A stretch of DNA of 64,000 nucleotides from an uncultured Eubacterium sp. (lineage in GTDB: Bacteria; Bacillota; Clostridia; Lachnospirales; Lachnospiraceae): assembly GCA_948470065.1 (NCBI GenBank), contig CAOKNO010000005.1:1-64000 (forward strand), in the 5' to 3' direction. Positions 18,710 through 28,500 of the stretch are shown here, one piece after another (within the stretch, counting starts at the first letter, position 1; every line of letters begins with the position of its first letter). A program made the position numbers and the translations under genes. Below the pieces are notes generated by a model, which saw nothing but the letters and a program-made list of their open reading frames with translations, had not been told where the DNA came from and did not search any database.

Positions 18710-21433
18710 TTAATGGGCTTCCTGCCAATTCTTCCCAGCCTTCATATCAATTTCCAACGTCACGGAAAGCTTTGCTGCCTGCTCCATTTCCCTGCGCAGG
18801 ATTTCCTTCACCTGTTCTGCCTCTTCTTCATAAGCTTCTACCAGAAGCTCATCGTGCACCTGCAGGATTAATTTGGAGCAAAGCCCCCGTTCCCTTAACG
18901 CAGCGTCCACATGGATCATTGCCAGCTTCATAATATCCGCCGCCGTCCCCTGGATTGGCGCATTCATTGCCACACGCTCCCCAAAGGCACGCTGCATATG
19001 GCTACTAGACGATAGTTCCGGCACTGGCCTTCGCCTGCCAAACATAGTCGTCACATAACCGTTCTCCTTCGCATGTTCCACAAGGCCATCCAAAAACTGC
19101 TTGATGCCTGGATACGTCTCAAAATAAGAATCAATATATTCCGCCGCCTCTTGCTTCGTTATGCTCAGATCCTGGCTTAAGCCAAACGAACTGATGCCGT
19201 ACACAATCCCAAAATTTACCGCCTTCGCATTCCGCCGCTGCAAAGACGTCACCTCGTCAAACGGTACGTGGAATACCTGGGAAGCCGTAATCTTATGGAT
19301 ATCCTGAGCCGAACGGTACGCCTCGATCAAGGTCCTATCCCCAGACATATGGGCTAAGACGCGCAGCTCAATCTGGGAGTAATCCGCGTCAATCAGCACA
19401 CAGCCCTCTTTGGGGATAAACACCTTCCGGATCTGGCGCCCCAACTCCATCCGGATGGGAATATTCTGAAGGTTCGGCTCCGTGCTGCTAAGCCTTCCCG
19501 TCGCTGTAATGGTCTGATGGAAGGTCGAATGGATCCTCCCATCTTCCTTTATCACATTCGATAGCCCGTCTGCATACGTGGATTTTAGCTTTGTAAGCTG
19601 CCGGTATTCCAATATCTTTGACACCAGCGGGTAATCCGGCGCCAGCTTGTCCAGCACATCCGCCGCGGTGGAATAACCCGTCTTCGTCTTCTTGCCAAAA
19701 GGCATTTTGAATTTATCAAATAAAATAACGCCAAGCTGCTTGGGGGAATTGATATTAAACTCCTCCCCAGCCTCCTGCCAGATCTCTTGTTCTAGGCTTA
19801 CAATCCTGCCAGACAGTTCTTGGCCGTATGCTTTTAACGCCTCCCCGTTGACTTGCACGCCTTCCTGCTCCATGCCATACAAGGTATATACCAAAGGCAT
19901 CTCCATCTCATGGTACAGACGCCACATGCCCGTATCCTGCAGCTTCTGTTCCAACACGCCATACGACTGGCCAGCCACATAAGCCTGGAAACAGGCATAC
20001 CGCATAAGTCCTTCCCCTTGCTCCCTAGCTGCCTGCGCCAAAGAACGCTTGCCCAAAAGATCCTGCTGGGAAGGCAGTAAGACGCCAAGCTGTTCCTTTG
20101 CCACATCGTCGTAGCTGTAATCATTTTTCAAAGGATTTAAAAGATATGCCGCGATTAGCACATCCGCCACTTTTGGACGGATCCCTGCTTCTATGGAGAC
20201 GCACCCAAGCTGCTGTTTCAACCCAAACGTCGCCGCAGCTTTCGACTGACGCAAAAGTTCCAGAAAGCTTCCTATAATATACTCCCTAGAAAGCCCCTGC
20301 CCGGCTTGCAGAAATACCGTTTCCTCCTTGCCATACGAAAGCGCAAGACCCAAAAACTGCCCTACGCCGCTGGATACTTCTTCCCCTCCTTGCAGGAAAG
20401 AATCCAATGTCATCTGCCCTTCTGGTTCTGGCTCGGCGCCATTTGGATCGTACAGGATCTGGAACCCTACGCAAGGCGCCTTCTTTGCCTTTGTAAAAAT
20501 ACCTTCCGCCTCGGTCTTTGACGCTGCCTTTTGGAAATGCTGCTGTACTGGGGCTTGCGCCGTCCCCTTATCGAAGCGCGACAGCATTTTCTTAAATTCC
20601 AGCTTCTTCATCCACGTATAAGCCTCCGGCGTATAGAAATCAGATACGGCTGCCTGCTCTAGCCCATATATAATCGGCGCCTGGATTTCTATTGTCGCAA
20701 GCTTTTTACTCATCTGCGCCATATCGTAATGCTCCCGCAGGTTCTTCTGCGCCCTTGGAGGCTTGATTTCATCTATATGGGCATATGCCTGTTCAATGCT
20801 TCCATACGCGGCGATCAAGCTTGTGGCCGTCTTCTCCCCTATGCCTGGTACGCCTGGTATATTGTCGGAAGCATCGCCCATCAGGGCTTTTACGTCGATA
20901 AACTCTTTCGGCGTGACTTGATACCGTTCCTTGACGTCTGAAGCGTAATAATCTTCAATTTCCGTCCCCGTCTGCTTCGTCTTAGGGATGCGGATCTTAA
21001 TATGCTCGCTGGCAAGCTGCAAAAGATCCCGATCCCCAGACACTACGGACACCTCTAGGCCTGCTGCTTCGCTCTGTGCGGCAATCGTCCCTAAAATATC
21101 ATCCGCTTCATATCCTTCGCATTCCACAATTGCAATCCCCATAGACTTCAAGACGTCCTTAATCACAGGAACCTGTTGGCGCAGTTCCTCTGGCATCGGC
21201 TTCCTGGTCCCTTTATACTCTGCAAACATCTTATGCCGGAAGGTCGGCGCATGGACGTCAAACGCCACGGTCAGGTATTCCGGCTTCTCCTCCTCTACAA
21301 TCTTTAGTAAGATATTCAAAAAGCCATAGATGGCGTTTGTGTGCAGCCCCTCGGAGTTCGTGAGATCCCGGATCCCATGGAACGCCCGGTGCAGGATGCT
21401 GTGCCCATCAATTAATACGATTTTTTTCTTCAT
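18710..21433 (-). CDS. polA: DNA polymerase I
   Basis: This 907-residue enzyme fills gaps and removes RNA primers. The N-terminal 5' nuclease domain has LIDGHSILHRAF and EGYEADDILG. The middle 3'-to-5' exonuclease domain (about 300-500) lacks the usual acidic residues, so proofreading is probably lost, as in Bacillus and Thermus enzymes. The polymerase domain has motif A (DADYSQIELRVLAH), motif B (RRNAKAVNFGIVYGIS) and motif C (QVHDELL). It is the first gene of the unit that continues with the CoaE-FtsA fusion. A TAGAAT -10 box is present on the minus strand about 40 bases upstream, with a weak -35. Confidence 0.97.
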   Translation of the reverse strand: MKKKIVLIDGHSILHRAFHGIRDLTNSEGLHTNAIYGFLNILLKIVEEEKPEYLTVAFDVHAPTFRHKMFAEYKGTRKPMPEELRQQVPVIKDVLKSMGIAIVECEGYEADDILGTIAAQSEAAGLEVSVVSGDRDLLQLASEHIKIRIPKTKQTGTEIEDYYASDVKERYQVTPKEFIDVKALMGDASDNIPGVPGIGEKTATSLIAAYGSIEQAYAHIDEIKPPRAQKNLREHYDMAQMSKKLATIEIQAPIIYGLEQAAVSDFYTPEAYTWMKKLEFKKMLSRFDKGTAQAPVQQHFQKAASKTEAEGIFTKAKKAPCVGFQILYDPNGAEPEPEGQMTLDSFLQGGEEVSSGVGQFLGLALSYGKEETVFLQAGQGLSREYIIGSFLELLRQSKAAATFGLKQQLGCVSIEAGIRPKVADVLIAAYLLNPLKNDYSYDDVAKEQLGVLLPSQQDLLGKRSLAQAAREQGEGLMRYACFQAYVAGQSYGVLEQKLQDTGMWRLYHEMEMPLVYTLYGMEQEGVQVNGEALKAYGQELSGRIVSLEQEIWQEAGEEFNINSPKQLGVILFDKFKMPFGKKTKTGYSTAADVLDKLAPDYPLVSKILEYRQLTKLKSTYADGLSNVIKEDGRIHSTFHQTITATGRLSSTEPNLQNIPIRMELGRQIRKVFIPKEGCVLIDADYSQIELRVLAHMSGDRTLIEAYRSAQDIHKITASQVFHVPFDEVTSLQRRNAKAVNFGIVYGISSFGLSQDLSITKQEAAEYIDSYFETYPGIKQFLDGLVEHAKENGYVTTMFGRRRPVPELSSSSHMQRAFGERVAMNAPIQGTAADIMKLAMIHVDAALRERGLCSKLILQVHDELLVEAYEEEAEQVKEILRREMEQAAKLSVTLEIDMKAGKNWQEAH

Positions 21434-21530
21434 ATCATCCTATCCTTTTCAAAGGTGTTAACCATCGTTTCTATTCTACACCATCTTAGGCAAATTGGAA
21501 AGATGCTTCTTACGATTATCCAAATATAAT

Positions 21531-21568
21531 CGTCCAGCCATCGGCTGTAAGACGCCGATGGCTGGACG
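21531..21568 (-). terminator. Hairpin terminator after the ABC exporter genes
   Basis: Perfect 15-bp arms (CGTCCAGCCATCGGC at 21531-21545 and its complement at 21554-21568) with an 8-base loop start three bases after the ABC gene stop. The minus-strand tail is AT-rich rather than a pure T run. It separates the exporter from polA. Confidence 0.7.
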
Positions 21569-21571
21569 GTT

Positions 21572-23359
21572 TCAGATATTCTGGAATTGCGCCATATACA
21601 GATTGTAATAATGCCCTTTTTTCGCCATCAATTCCGCCGGGCTTCCCTGTTCTAAGATCCCTCCGTCGTCGATGACAAAGATCCGGTCTGCCCGCTGGAT
21701 GGTGGACAGGCGGTGTGCGATCACAAAACTGGTACGGCCTTTTAGCAGCGCTTCAATACCTTTTTGCACCAAAAGCTCCGTATGCGTATCAATGCTTGAC
21801 GTGGCCTCATCCAGGATTAAAATCTTCGGCATACTTACCATTGTCCTGGCAAATGCAAGCAATTGCCTCTGGCCGATGGACAGGCCCGCGCCGCGTTCTT
21901 TTAATACAGTATCATAGCCTTTTTCCATTTTCATAATAAAATCATGGGCGTTCACCGCTTTTGCCGCGGCAATGATTTCCTCCTCGGTAGCGTCCATTTT
22001 GCCATAGAGGATATTGTCGCGGACCGTCCCTTGGAAAATAAAGTTTTCCTGGGTCATTACGCCCATCTGGCGCCGCAGGCTCCCCATGGAAACAGCCTGG
22101 ACGTCGTATCCGTCAATCCTGACGCATCCTTTCTGCACCTCATAAAAACGGCTGATTAGATTTACCACCGTCGTCTTCCCAGCGCCGGTAGGCCCGACCA
22201 GGGCAATCGTTTCCCCAGGCGCAGCCTGGAAGCTGACGTCTTCTAACACCTTCGTTTCCGCGGGCGTCCCCTCGTCGTATGTAAAAGATACGTGGTCAAA
22301 CTCCACCCTTCCCTCTATCTCCGGCAATTCCTCTGCGTGCTCCTGGTCATAGATATCTGGTTCCGTATCCAGGATTTCAAAGATACGTTCCGCCGCCGTT
22401 AAATTTGTAATCACCTGGTTGTAAAAATTACTCAGGTTCATAACGGGGTTCCAGAACATATTGATATATGTCCCAAACGCCACAAGCAGCCCAATGCTGA
22501 CATGATCCGCGCCTATCATCTGGATCCCTACCCAGTAAAGCGCCATTGCGCCAATCCCCCAGCAGAAATCAATGGCCCCGCCGAACAGATCGGCAACGCG
22601 CACCGCCTGGATAAACGACTGCTCATGCTCTTTTACCAGCCCTGCAAAAACCCCCTGCGTTTCCCCTTCTGCATGGAAGCTCTGCACCACGCCCATCCCG
22701 GCGATACTCTCGTGGACGTAGGCATTTAGGTTCGAGCTTTTCTTGCGCACAACCTGCCAGTGCCTATGGGATAATTTCTGGATCATCCAAATGGCCGCCG
22801 CCATCAAAGGGATACTGCACAAGGACGCCAAAGCCAGCCTCCAGTCCTTTACCACCATAATCACCACAACGCCGCAGATTGTTATAAAATCAGGGATCAA
22901 GGTGGTGACTGCATTTGTAAGTACATTTTTCAGGCCGTTCACATCCCCGATCACCCGCGCCAGGATTTTCCCGGTCGGGCGGCTGTCAAAAAACGAAAAC
23001 GACAAGGTCTGTATATGTTCGTACAATTCCTGCCGGATATCCAGTAGAATCTGGTTGGATACCCGCGCCATCACATACATACGTACTTTTACCATAACGA
23101 TGAACACCACATTAATCAGCGCCGCAACGGCTGCAAGGTACAAAAGCCCCTGCATATCCCTGGCCGCAATATACGTATCGATCGCAGTTTCAATAATCAA
23201 TGGGTTAATCAATGAGATTGCCACCGTGACCAGCATACAAGCTAGTACGCCGACAACCTGCAGCTTATAGTCCCATAAGTGGGCAAACATCCGTTTTAAG
23301 GTTTCCCGTTTCCCAATCCCCTCAAGCTGTTCGTCCTCCCGATAAGAATTAACTGCCAA
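21572..23359 (-). CDS. Heterodimeric ABC exporter subunit, catalytic-Glu half
   Basis: This 595-residue half-transporter has six membrane helices followed by an ATPase domain: Walker A GPTGAGKTT, Walker B ILILDEATSSID with the catalytic Glu, and H-loop AHRLSTIQ. Its signature is LSIGQ instead of LSGGQ. The partner gene has the reverse defect, so the two match the asymmetric exporters (LmrCD, BmrCD, TM287/288), with one full and one degenerate ATP site. The start is a TTG at 23359 behind AAGGTG. It lies 38 bases after its partner and ends at a strong hairpin. Confidence 0.93.
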   Translation of the reverse strand: MAVNSYREDEQLEGIGKRETLKRMFAHLWDYKLQVVGVLACMLVTVAISLINPLIIETAIDTYIAARDMQGLLYLAAVAALINVVFIVMVKVRMYVMARVSNQILLDIRQELYEHIQTLSFSFFDSRPTGKILARVIGDVNGLKNVLTNAVTTLIPDFITICGVVVIMVVKDWRLALASLCSIPLMAAAIWMIQKLSHRHWQVVRKKSSNLNAYVHESIAGMGVVQSFHAEGETQGVFAGLVKEHEQSFIQAVRVADLFGGAIDFCWGIGAMALYWVGIQMIGADHVSIGLLVAFGTYINMFWNPVMNLSNFYNQVITNLTAAERIFEILDTEPDIYDQEHAEELPEIEGRVEFDHVSFTYDEGTPAETKVLEDVSFQAAPGETIALVGPTGAGKTTVVNLISRFYEVQKGCVRIDGYDVQAVSMGSLRRQMGVMTQENFIFQGTVRDNILYGKMDATEEEIIAAAKAVNAHDFIMKMEKGYDTVLKERGAGLSIGQRQLLAFARTMVSMPKILILDEATSSIDTHTELLVQKGIEALLKGRTSFVIAHRLSTIQRADRIFVIDDGGILEQGSPAELMAKKGHYYNLYMAQFQNI

Positions 23360-23397
23360 ATTTACACCTTCTTTCTATCCCGAATCACGATTCCTTC

Positions 23398-25125
23398 CTA
23401 TCCTACCGCCTGTGCGGGGAACTCCCCGTACTGCGCGAGATAAGTATCGTAGTACAAGCCTTTTTTCTCCAACAGTTCCTCGTGCGTGCCGCGCTCCTTG
23501 ATTTTCCCATGTTCTAAGATAATAATCTCGTCTGCATGGCGTACTGCGGAAATACGGTGGGTAATAATGATCTTGGTCATATCTAAGGTCTCCAGCGCCT
23601 TCTGGATTTCATATTCTGTTTCCATATCCAAAGCAGAGGTTGCGTCGTCTAGCACCAGCACAGGGTTTTGTTTCGCAATCGCCCGTGCGATACTGATCCG
23701 CTGCTTCTGCCCGCCGGAAAGGCCTACGCCGCGCTCCCCAATAATCGTTTCATACGTTTCCGGCATTTCCTCAATAAAATCCCTTGCCTGGGCAATCCCT
23801 GCCGCATGTACCATTGCATGGAAATCCAAGCTTTCCCTTTGCCCCATACGGATGTTTTCAGAAATCGTATCTGAGAACAGGAACACATCCTGCATCACAG
23901 TCCCTATGCTGCCACGTAGCTGTCCAAACGACAGCTTGCGTACGTCGACGCCGTCCAGCTTCACGCTGCCCTGATCCGGATCAAAGAAACGCATAAGAAG
24001 GTTGGCCATAGAAGTCTTCCCGGCTCCGGTCGCTCCCATAATGCCAAGCGTTTTCCCCGCCTCGAGCGTAAAAGAGATATCCTCTAAAATCTGATGCCCG
24101 TCCCTTGAAAAAGAAACGTGCTCAAAGCATACCCCGCCTTTTACCTCGGGCAAAACGACTGGCTGATCGAGCTCTTGTATGGACGGCTTTTGCTTATAAA
24201 TCTTGTTGATTTTCTTGCAGGAAGCAATCGCAGAGGACAAATCATTCGTCAGCCAGCCTAACATCTCCATTGGCCACACAATATTGCGGCAATACTCAGA
24301 AAATGCGACCAGGCTCCCCAGCGTCATCTCGCCTTGGACGACCTGGAACCCTCCAATAATCACCATAACGACCGGGAGCAGCTTCCCGGTAAATTGGAAA
24401 TACGGATAGAAACGCACCATCATTTTTGACTGCTGCATATTCAAATCGTAGTACCGTTTGTTGTGGGAAAGGAATTTCCCAATTTCAAATTTTTCTCGTG
24501 CAAACGCCTTTACCGTACGTACGCCCGCCAGGTTTTCTTCCGCAATCGTAGTAAGCTCGGCATTTTCCTCACTGATGGATTCATAGATTTTATTCAGCTT
24601 CCGCTCCATAAAAACAGCGGTAAAGCCCATCAGGAGCATGACTGCAAGCGGAAGGATCGCCAGCTTCCAATTCAAAGAAAACATACAGTAGAGCACAATG
24701 AACACATGGATGATTACTTCTATCATCAGCATACCCACATATCCCAGGGCGTTCCATACCAGATCCACGTCATCCTTTACCCGCGCCATCAATTCCCCGG
24801 TATTTGTGGCGTCAAAATAATCCATCGACAACCCTTCGATATGGGCAAACAAATCCTTGCGCAGCCGCGAACCGATCTTTGTGCTGACCACATCAAAAAT
24901 AAATTCCGCCAGATAACCTCCGACGCCCCTGCCAACCCCAATCAAGGCAATCGCCGCGAGCAAGCCGCCAAGAAGCTGCGCCTGCCCGCCCAGGATCACA
25001 TCATCCACAATGCGCTTCGTAATCACCGGATACATCATATCCAGGGCAATGGCCGCTACCAAACAGACAACCGCAAATAAGTAAGCATACCAGTAACGCC
25101 CAATATAACGTAGTATCTTTTCCAT
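23398..25125 (-). CDS. Heterodimeric ABC exporter subunit, degenerate-site half
   Basis: This 575-residue half-transporter has six membrane helices and an ATPase domain with Walker A GATGAGKTS, a canonical signature LSGGQKQRISIARA, and Walker B LVLDDATSALD, in which Asp replaces the catalytic Glu. That substitution marks the non-catalytic site of heterodimeric multidrug exporters. ATG 25125 has AGGAGG. It is the first structural gene after a ~420-nt leader that holds a small ORF and a terminator, so its expression is probably controlled by attenuation. Substrates are likely lipophilic drugs or lipids. Confidence 0.93.
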   Translation of the reverse strand: MEKILRYIGRYWYAYLFAVVCLVAAIALDMMYPVITKRIVDDVILGGQAQLLGGLLAAIALIGVGRGVGGYLAEFIFDVVSTKIGSRLRKDLFAHIEGLSMDYFDATNTGELMARVKDDVDLVWNALGYVGMLMIEVIIHVFIVLYCMFSLNWKLAILPLAVMLLMGFTAVFMERKLNKIYESISEENAELTTIAEENLAGVRTVKAFAREKFEIGKFLSHNKRYYDLNMQQSKMMVRFYPYFQFTGKLLPVVMVIIGGFQVVQGEMTLGSLVAFSEYCRNIVWPMEMLGWLTNDLSSAIASCKKINKIYKQKPSIQELDQPVVLPEVKGGVCFEHVSFSRDGHQILEDISFTLEAGKTLGIMGATGAGKTSMANLLMRFFDPDQGSVKLDGVDVRKLSFGQLRGSIGTVMQDVFLFSDTISENIRMGQRESLDFHAMVHAAGIAQARDFIEEMPETYETIIGERGVGLSGGQKQRISIARAIAKQNPVLVLDDATSALDMETEYEIQKALETLDMTKIIITHRISAVRHADEIIILEHGKIKERGTHEELLEKKGLYYDTYLAQYGEFPAQAVG

Positions 25126-25234
25126 AAAAACCTCCTAAACCATATTACAAGCCTTATACCTCGGCGGCATGCGAGCGTTCTGCAAAGCAGTAATTTCCCT
25201 ACCGCGGGCTGTGCATCCTCCTGGAGGGTTTTTA

Positions 25235-25261
25235 TTCTATAGGAATCACTTTCCTATAGAA
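25235..25261. repeat. Perfect inverted repeat in ABC exporter leader
   Basis: TTCTATAGGAA (25235-25245) and TTCCTATAGAA (25251-25261) form an 11-bp perfect stem with a 5-base loop, immediately after the T run of the leader terminator (minus-strand sense). It has no T tail of its own on that strand, so it may be a second control hairpin or an operator. Confidence 0.6.
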
Positions 25262-25262
25262 C

Positions 25263-25294
25263 AAAAAAAGACCCCATGGTTTACCCATGAGGCC
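25263..25294 (-). terminator. Leader terminator upstream of ABC exporter
   Basis: On the minus strand a 10-bp stem (GGCCTCATGG pairing with CCATGGGGTC, two G-U pairs) with loop GTAAA is followed by seven T. It lies 124 bases after the leader ORF stop and 138 bases before the exporter start, so transcripts from the leader promoter would end here unless the hairpin is prevented. Confidence 0.75.
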
Positions 25295-25418
25295 ATTCAT
25301 TCCTTCTATAAAATACTGCACATGTCACAAAACGCCGCACAATCCCTATAAAAGCTATGCCTATCAGATCCCGCTGCCATTGACCTAGCCTGCAGAACGA
25401 GCCATAGCGTCCCTAGGA

Positions 25419-25508
25419 TTAGCTACGCATCTTGTATGCAGCCGCCGAGGTAAACTTCTGATTCATCTTATTACAGTTGTGTGCCATAGTAATCTTAATT
25501 GCCGTCAT
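25419..25508 (-). CDS. Putative 29-residue leader peptide of the ABC exporter operon
   Basis: A small ORF begins with MTAIKITMAH and ends with AAAYKMRS. It has a GCGAGG ribosome site eight bases before its ATG and starts about 40 bases downstream of a strong promoter. The order promoter, short ORF, structured RNA, terminator, heterodimeric exporter is the arrangement of the Bacillus subtilis bmrB-bmrCD system, where ribosome stalling by antibiotics lets transcription read through. The peptide itself matches nothing I know. I did not find a convincing antiterminator pairing by eye. Confidence 0.55.
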   Translation of the reverse strand: MTAIKITMAHNCNKMNQKFTSAAAYKMRS

Positions 25509-25549
25509 GTTATTTACCTCGCTTTCTTTTTATTTTTAACTACTGTTAT

Positions 25550-25578
25550 ATTAAAACATAAATTGTAATTCTTGTCAA
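25550..25578 (-). promoter_or_regulatory. Promoter of ABC exporter leader
   Basis: On the minus strand a perfect -35 TTGACA, 17 bases, and TTTAAT, starting one base after the carB stop codon. It shows that the exporter is transcribed separately from carAB. Confidence 0.75.
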
Positions 25579-28500
25579 TTACAAATTCTTCACCTTTGCG
25601 ATATCCACCAGTTCTAGCTTCCCGTCCACCTCTGCATGCTCTAAGCTGCGCGCCAGCGCATTTGCCGTGTCCATGGCTGTAATACAGTAAACCCCAGTTT
25701 CTATGGCGTTACGGCGGATTAAGAAGCCGTCACGGCTCTTGTCGCGCCCCTGGGTAGGGGTGTCGATCACTAGATCGATTTTATGCCCTAAGATCAAGTC
25801 CATCACATTTGGGGATTCCTGCGAAATCTTATTGATGCGCCTTGCTTCTACGCCATGGTTTTGCAGGTATTTTGCGGTGCTTCTGGTCGCGTAGATTTTA
25901 TAGCCCAGCGCCGCAAACCGCTTTGCCACGTCTACGGCTTCCGGCTTGTCTGCGTCTTTAACCGTCATAATCATCTGCTTGTATTTCGGTAGCTGCACGC
26001 CCGCCCCCAAAAAGGCCTTGTACAGCGCTTCGTCAAACGTCTTTCCAATCCCCAGGCATTCCCCAGTGGATTTCATCTCAGGCCCTAAGCTGATCTCCGC
26101 CCCACGAAGCTTCTCAAACGAGAACACTGGCATTTTAACTGCGACATACTCCGCCTCCTTCGCAAGCCCTGTGGGATATCCCATCTCCCGTAGCGTGCGT
26201 CCCATAATCACACGCGCCGCCAGATCCACAATCGGAATACCTGTGACCTTGCTGATATACGGCACGGTCCTAGAGGAACGCGGGTTTACCTCTATGACAT
26301 AGACCTCTTCCTCCATTGCGATAAACTGGATGTTGATCAGGCCTACGACATGGAGCGCCTGCGCCAGCCGCCTGGTATATTCCACAATTTTCCCTTTTAC
26401 CTCCTGGCTGATGGTCGGAGCCGGGTAGACGGAGATACTGTCGCCGGAATGCACCCCGGTACGTTCGATATGCTCCATAATGCCTGGGATTAAGATATCC
26501 GTGCCGTCGCACACGGCGTCTACCTCGATCTCCTTCCCTTGCAGATATTTATCTACCAAAATGGGATGATCCTGCGCAATCCGGTTGATGATTCCGATAA
26601 ATTCTTCAATTTCCTGATCGGAATATGCGATCTGCATCCCCTGGCCGCCCAGTACGTAAGAAGGGCGCACCAACACCGGATAGCCCAGGCGCCTTGCCAC
26701 TTCCTTGGCTTCCTCTGCCGTAAATACCGTGCCGCCTGCCGCCCTTGGGATTTTGGTCTGCCCTAATATCTTGTCGAACAGTTCCCTGTCCTCCGCAGCG
26801 TCCACGTCTTCTGCCCTTGTGCCAAGGATTGGAACGCCCATTTCCATCAGGCTTTCCGTCAGCTTGATCGCAGTCTGGCCGCCGAACTGCACCACCGCCC
26901 CATCCGGCTGCTCTAGGCGTACGATACTCTCTACATCCTCTGGCGTCAGCGGCTCAAAATACAGCTTGTCTGCAATGTCAAAATCTGTCGATACCGTTTC
27001 CGGATTGTTATTTACAATAATCGTTTCATACCCTTCTTTGGCAAACGCCCAGGTACAGTGGACAGAACAATAGTCAAATTCAATCCCCTGCCCGATCCGT
27101 ATCGGCCCAGAGCCAAGCACCAGGACCTTCTTGCGCCCGTTTGTTGCCACCGCTTCATTCTCACTCCCAAAACAGGAATAATAATACGGCGTCTCGGCTG
27201 CAAATTCCGCGGCGCAGGTATCTACCATTTTAAATGCCGCCAGGATCTTGTGCTCCTTGCGCATGTTGCGGATCTCAATCTCTGTTTTCCCAGTTAGGGA
27301 CGCGATCACATGATCTGGGAACTCCATACGCTTTGCTTCCTTCAAAAGCCCCGGCGTCAGCTCTTCTTCTTGCAGACGCTGCTCCATTTCCACAAGGATT
27401 GCGATTTTATCAATAAACCAGGGATCGATTTTCGTAACCGCATGGATTTCTTCGTATGGAAGGCCCCTTCGCAATGCCTCTGCAATCACCCAGATCCTCT
27501 GGTCGTCTACGTTCTGCAGCTTCTTTTCCAGTTCTTCTATGGACAGGCCTGTAAAATCGTACGACATCATGGAATCGACATGCTGTTCTAGGGATCGGAT
27601 TGCTTTCATCAGCGCGCCCTCAAAGTTCGTACAGATGCTCATAACCTCCCCAGTCGCCTTCATTTGGGTGGTCAGGGAACGTTTTGCCGTAATAAATTTA
27701 TCAAACGGAAGCCTTGGGATTTTCACAACGCAGTAATCCAGCATTGGCTCAAAGCTGGCGTACGTCTTCCCCGTGATGGCGTTTTTAATCTCATCCAAGG
27801 TATAGCCAAGCGCAATTTTCGCCGCTACCTTTGCAATCGGGTATCCCGTCGCCTTACTGGCCAGCGCCGAAGAACGGCTGACGCGTGGGTTTACCTCAAT
27901 CACGCAGTATTCAAAGCTGGTGGGATGAAGGGCATACTGCACGTTGCATCCTCCAGTAATGCCTAATTCCGAAATAATATTCAGCGCAGATGCGCGCAGC
28001 ATTTGGTATTCCTTATCCCCCAGGGTCTGGGAAGGCGCCACGACAATACTATCCCCCGTGTGTACCCCGACCGGGTCGATGTTTTCCATATTGCAGACAG
28101 TGATACAGTTGCCCGCCGCGTCGCGCATCACCTCGTATTCAATCTCTTTCCACCCTGCAATGCAGCGTTCCACCAGCACTTCCCCCACGCGGCTTAAACG
28201 CAGGCCGTTTTTTAAGATCTCAATCAATTCCGTTTCGTTATGGGCAATGCCGCCGCCGCTGCCTCCCAACGTATAAGCGGGCCGCAGCACCACCGGATAG
28301 CCAATGGTATTGGTAAATGCAATCCCGTCTTCTACGTTGTGGACAACCAAAGACGGGGCGCAAGGCTCTCCAATCCTCTCCATCGTGTCCTTAAATGCCT
28401 GCCTATCCTCCGCTTTGAAGATCGTCTCCGCCGTAGTACCGATCAACTTCACCCCATGGGCGTCTAAGAACCCGGACTCTGCCAATTCCATCCCCAGGTT

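Noticed and set aside
25300..25440. 6S RNA in the ABC exporter leader
   Set aside because: A rod-like fold can be drawn (AATCCTA with TAGGGATT, GCTATGGC with GCATAGC), but it overlaps a leader ORF and ends at a terminator for the exporter operon. I could not match 6S consensus features.
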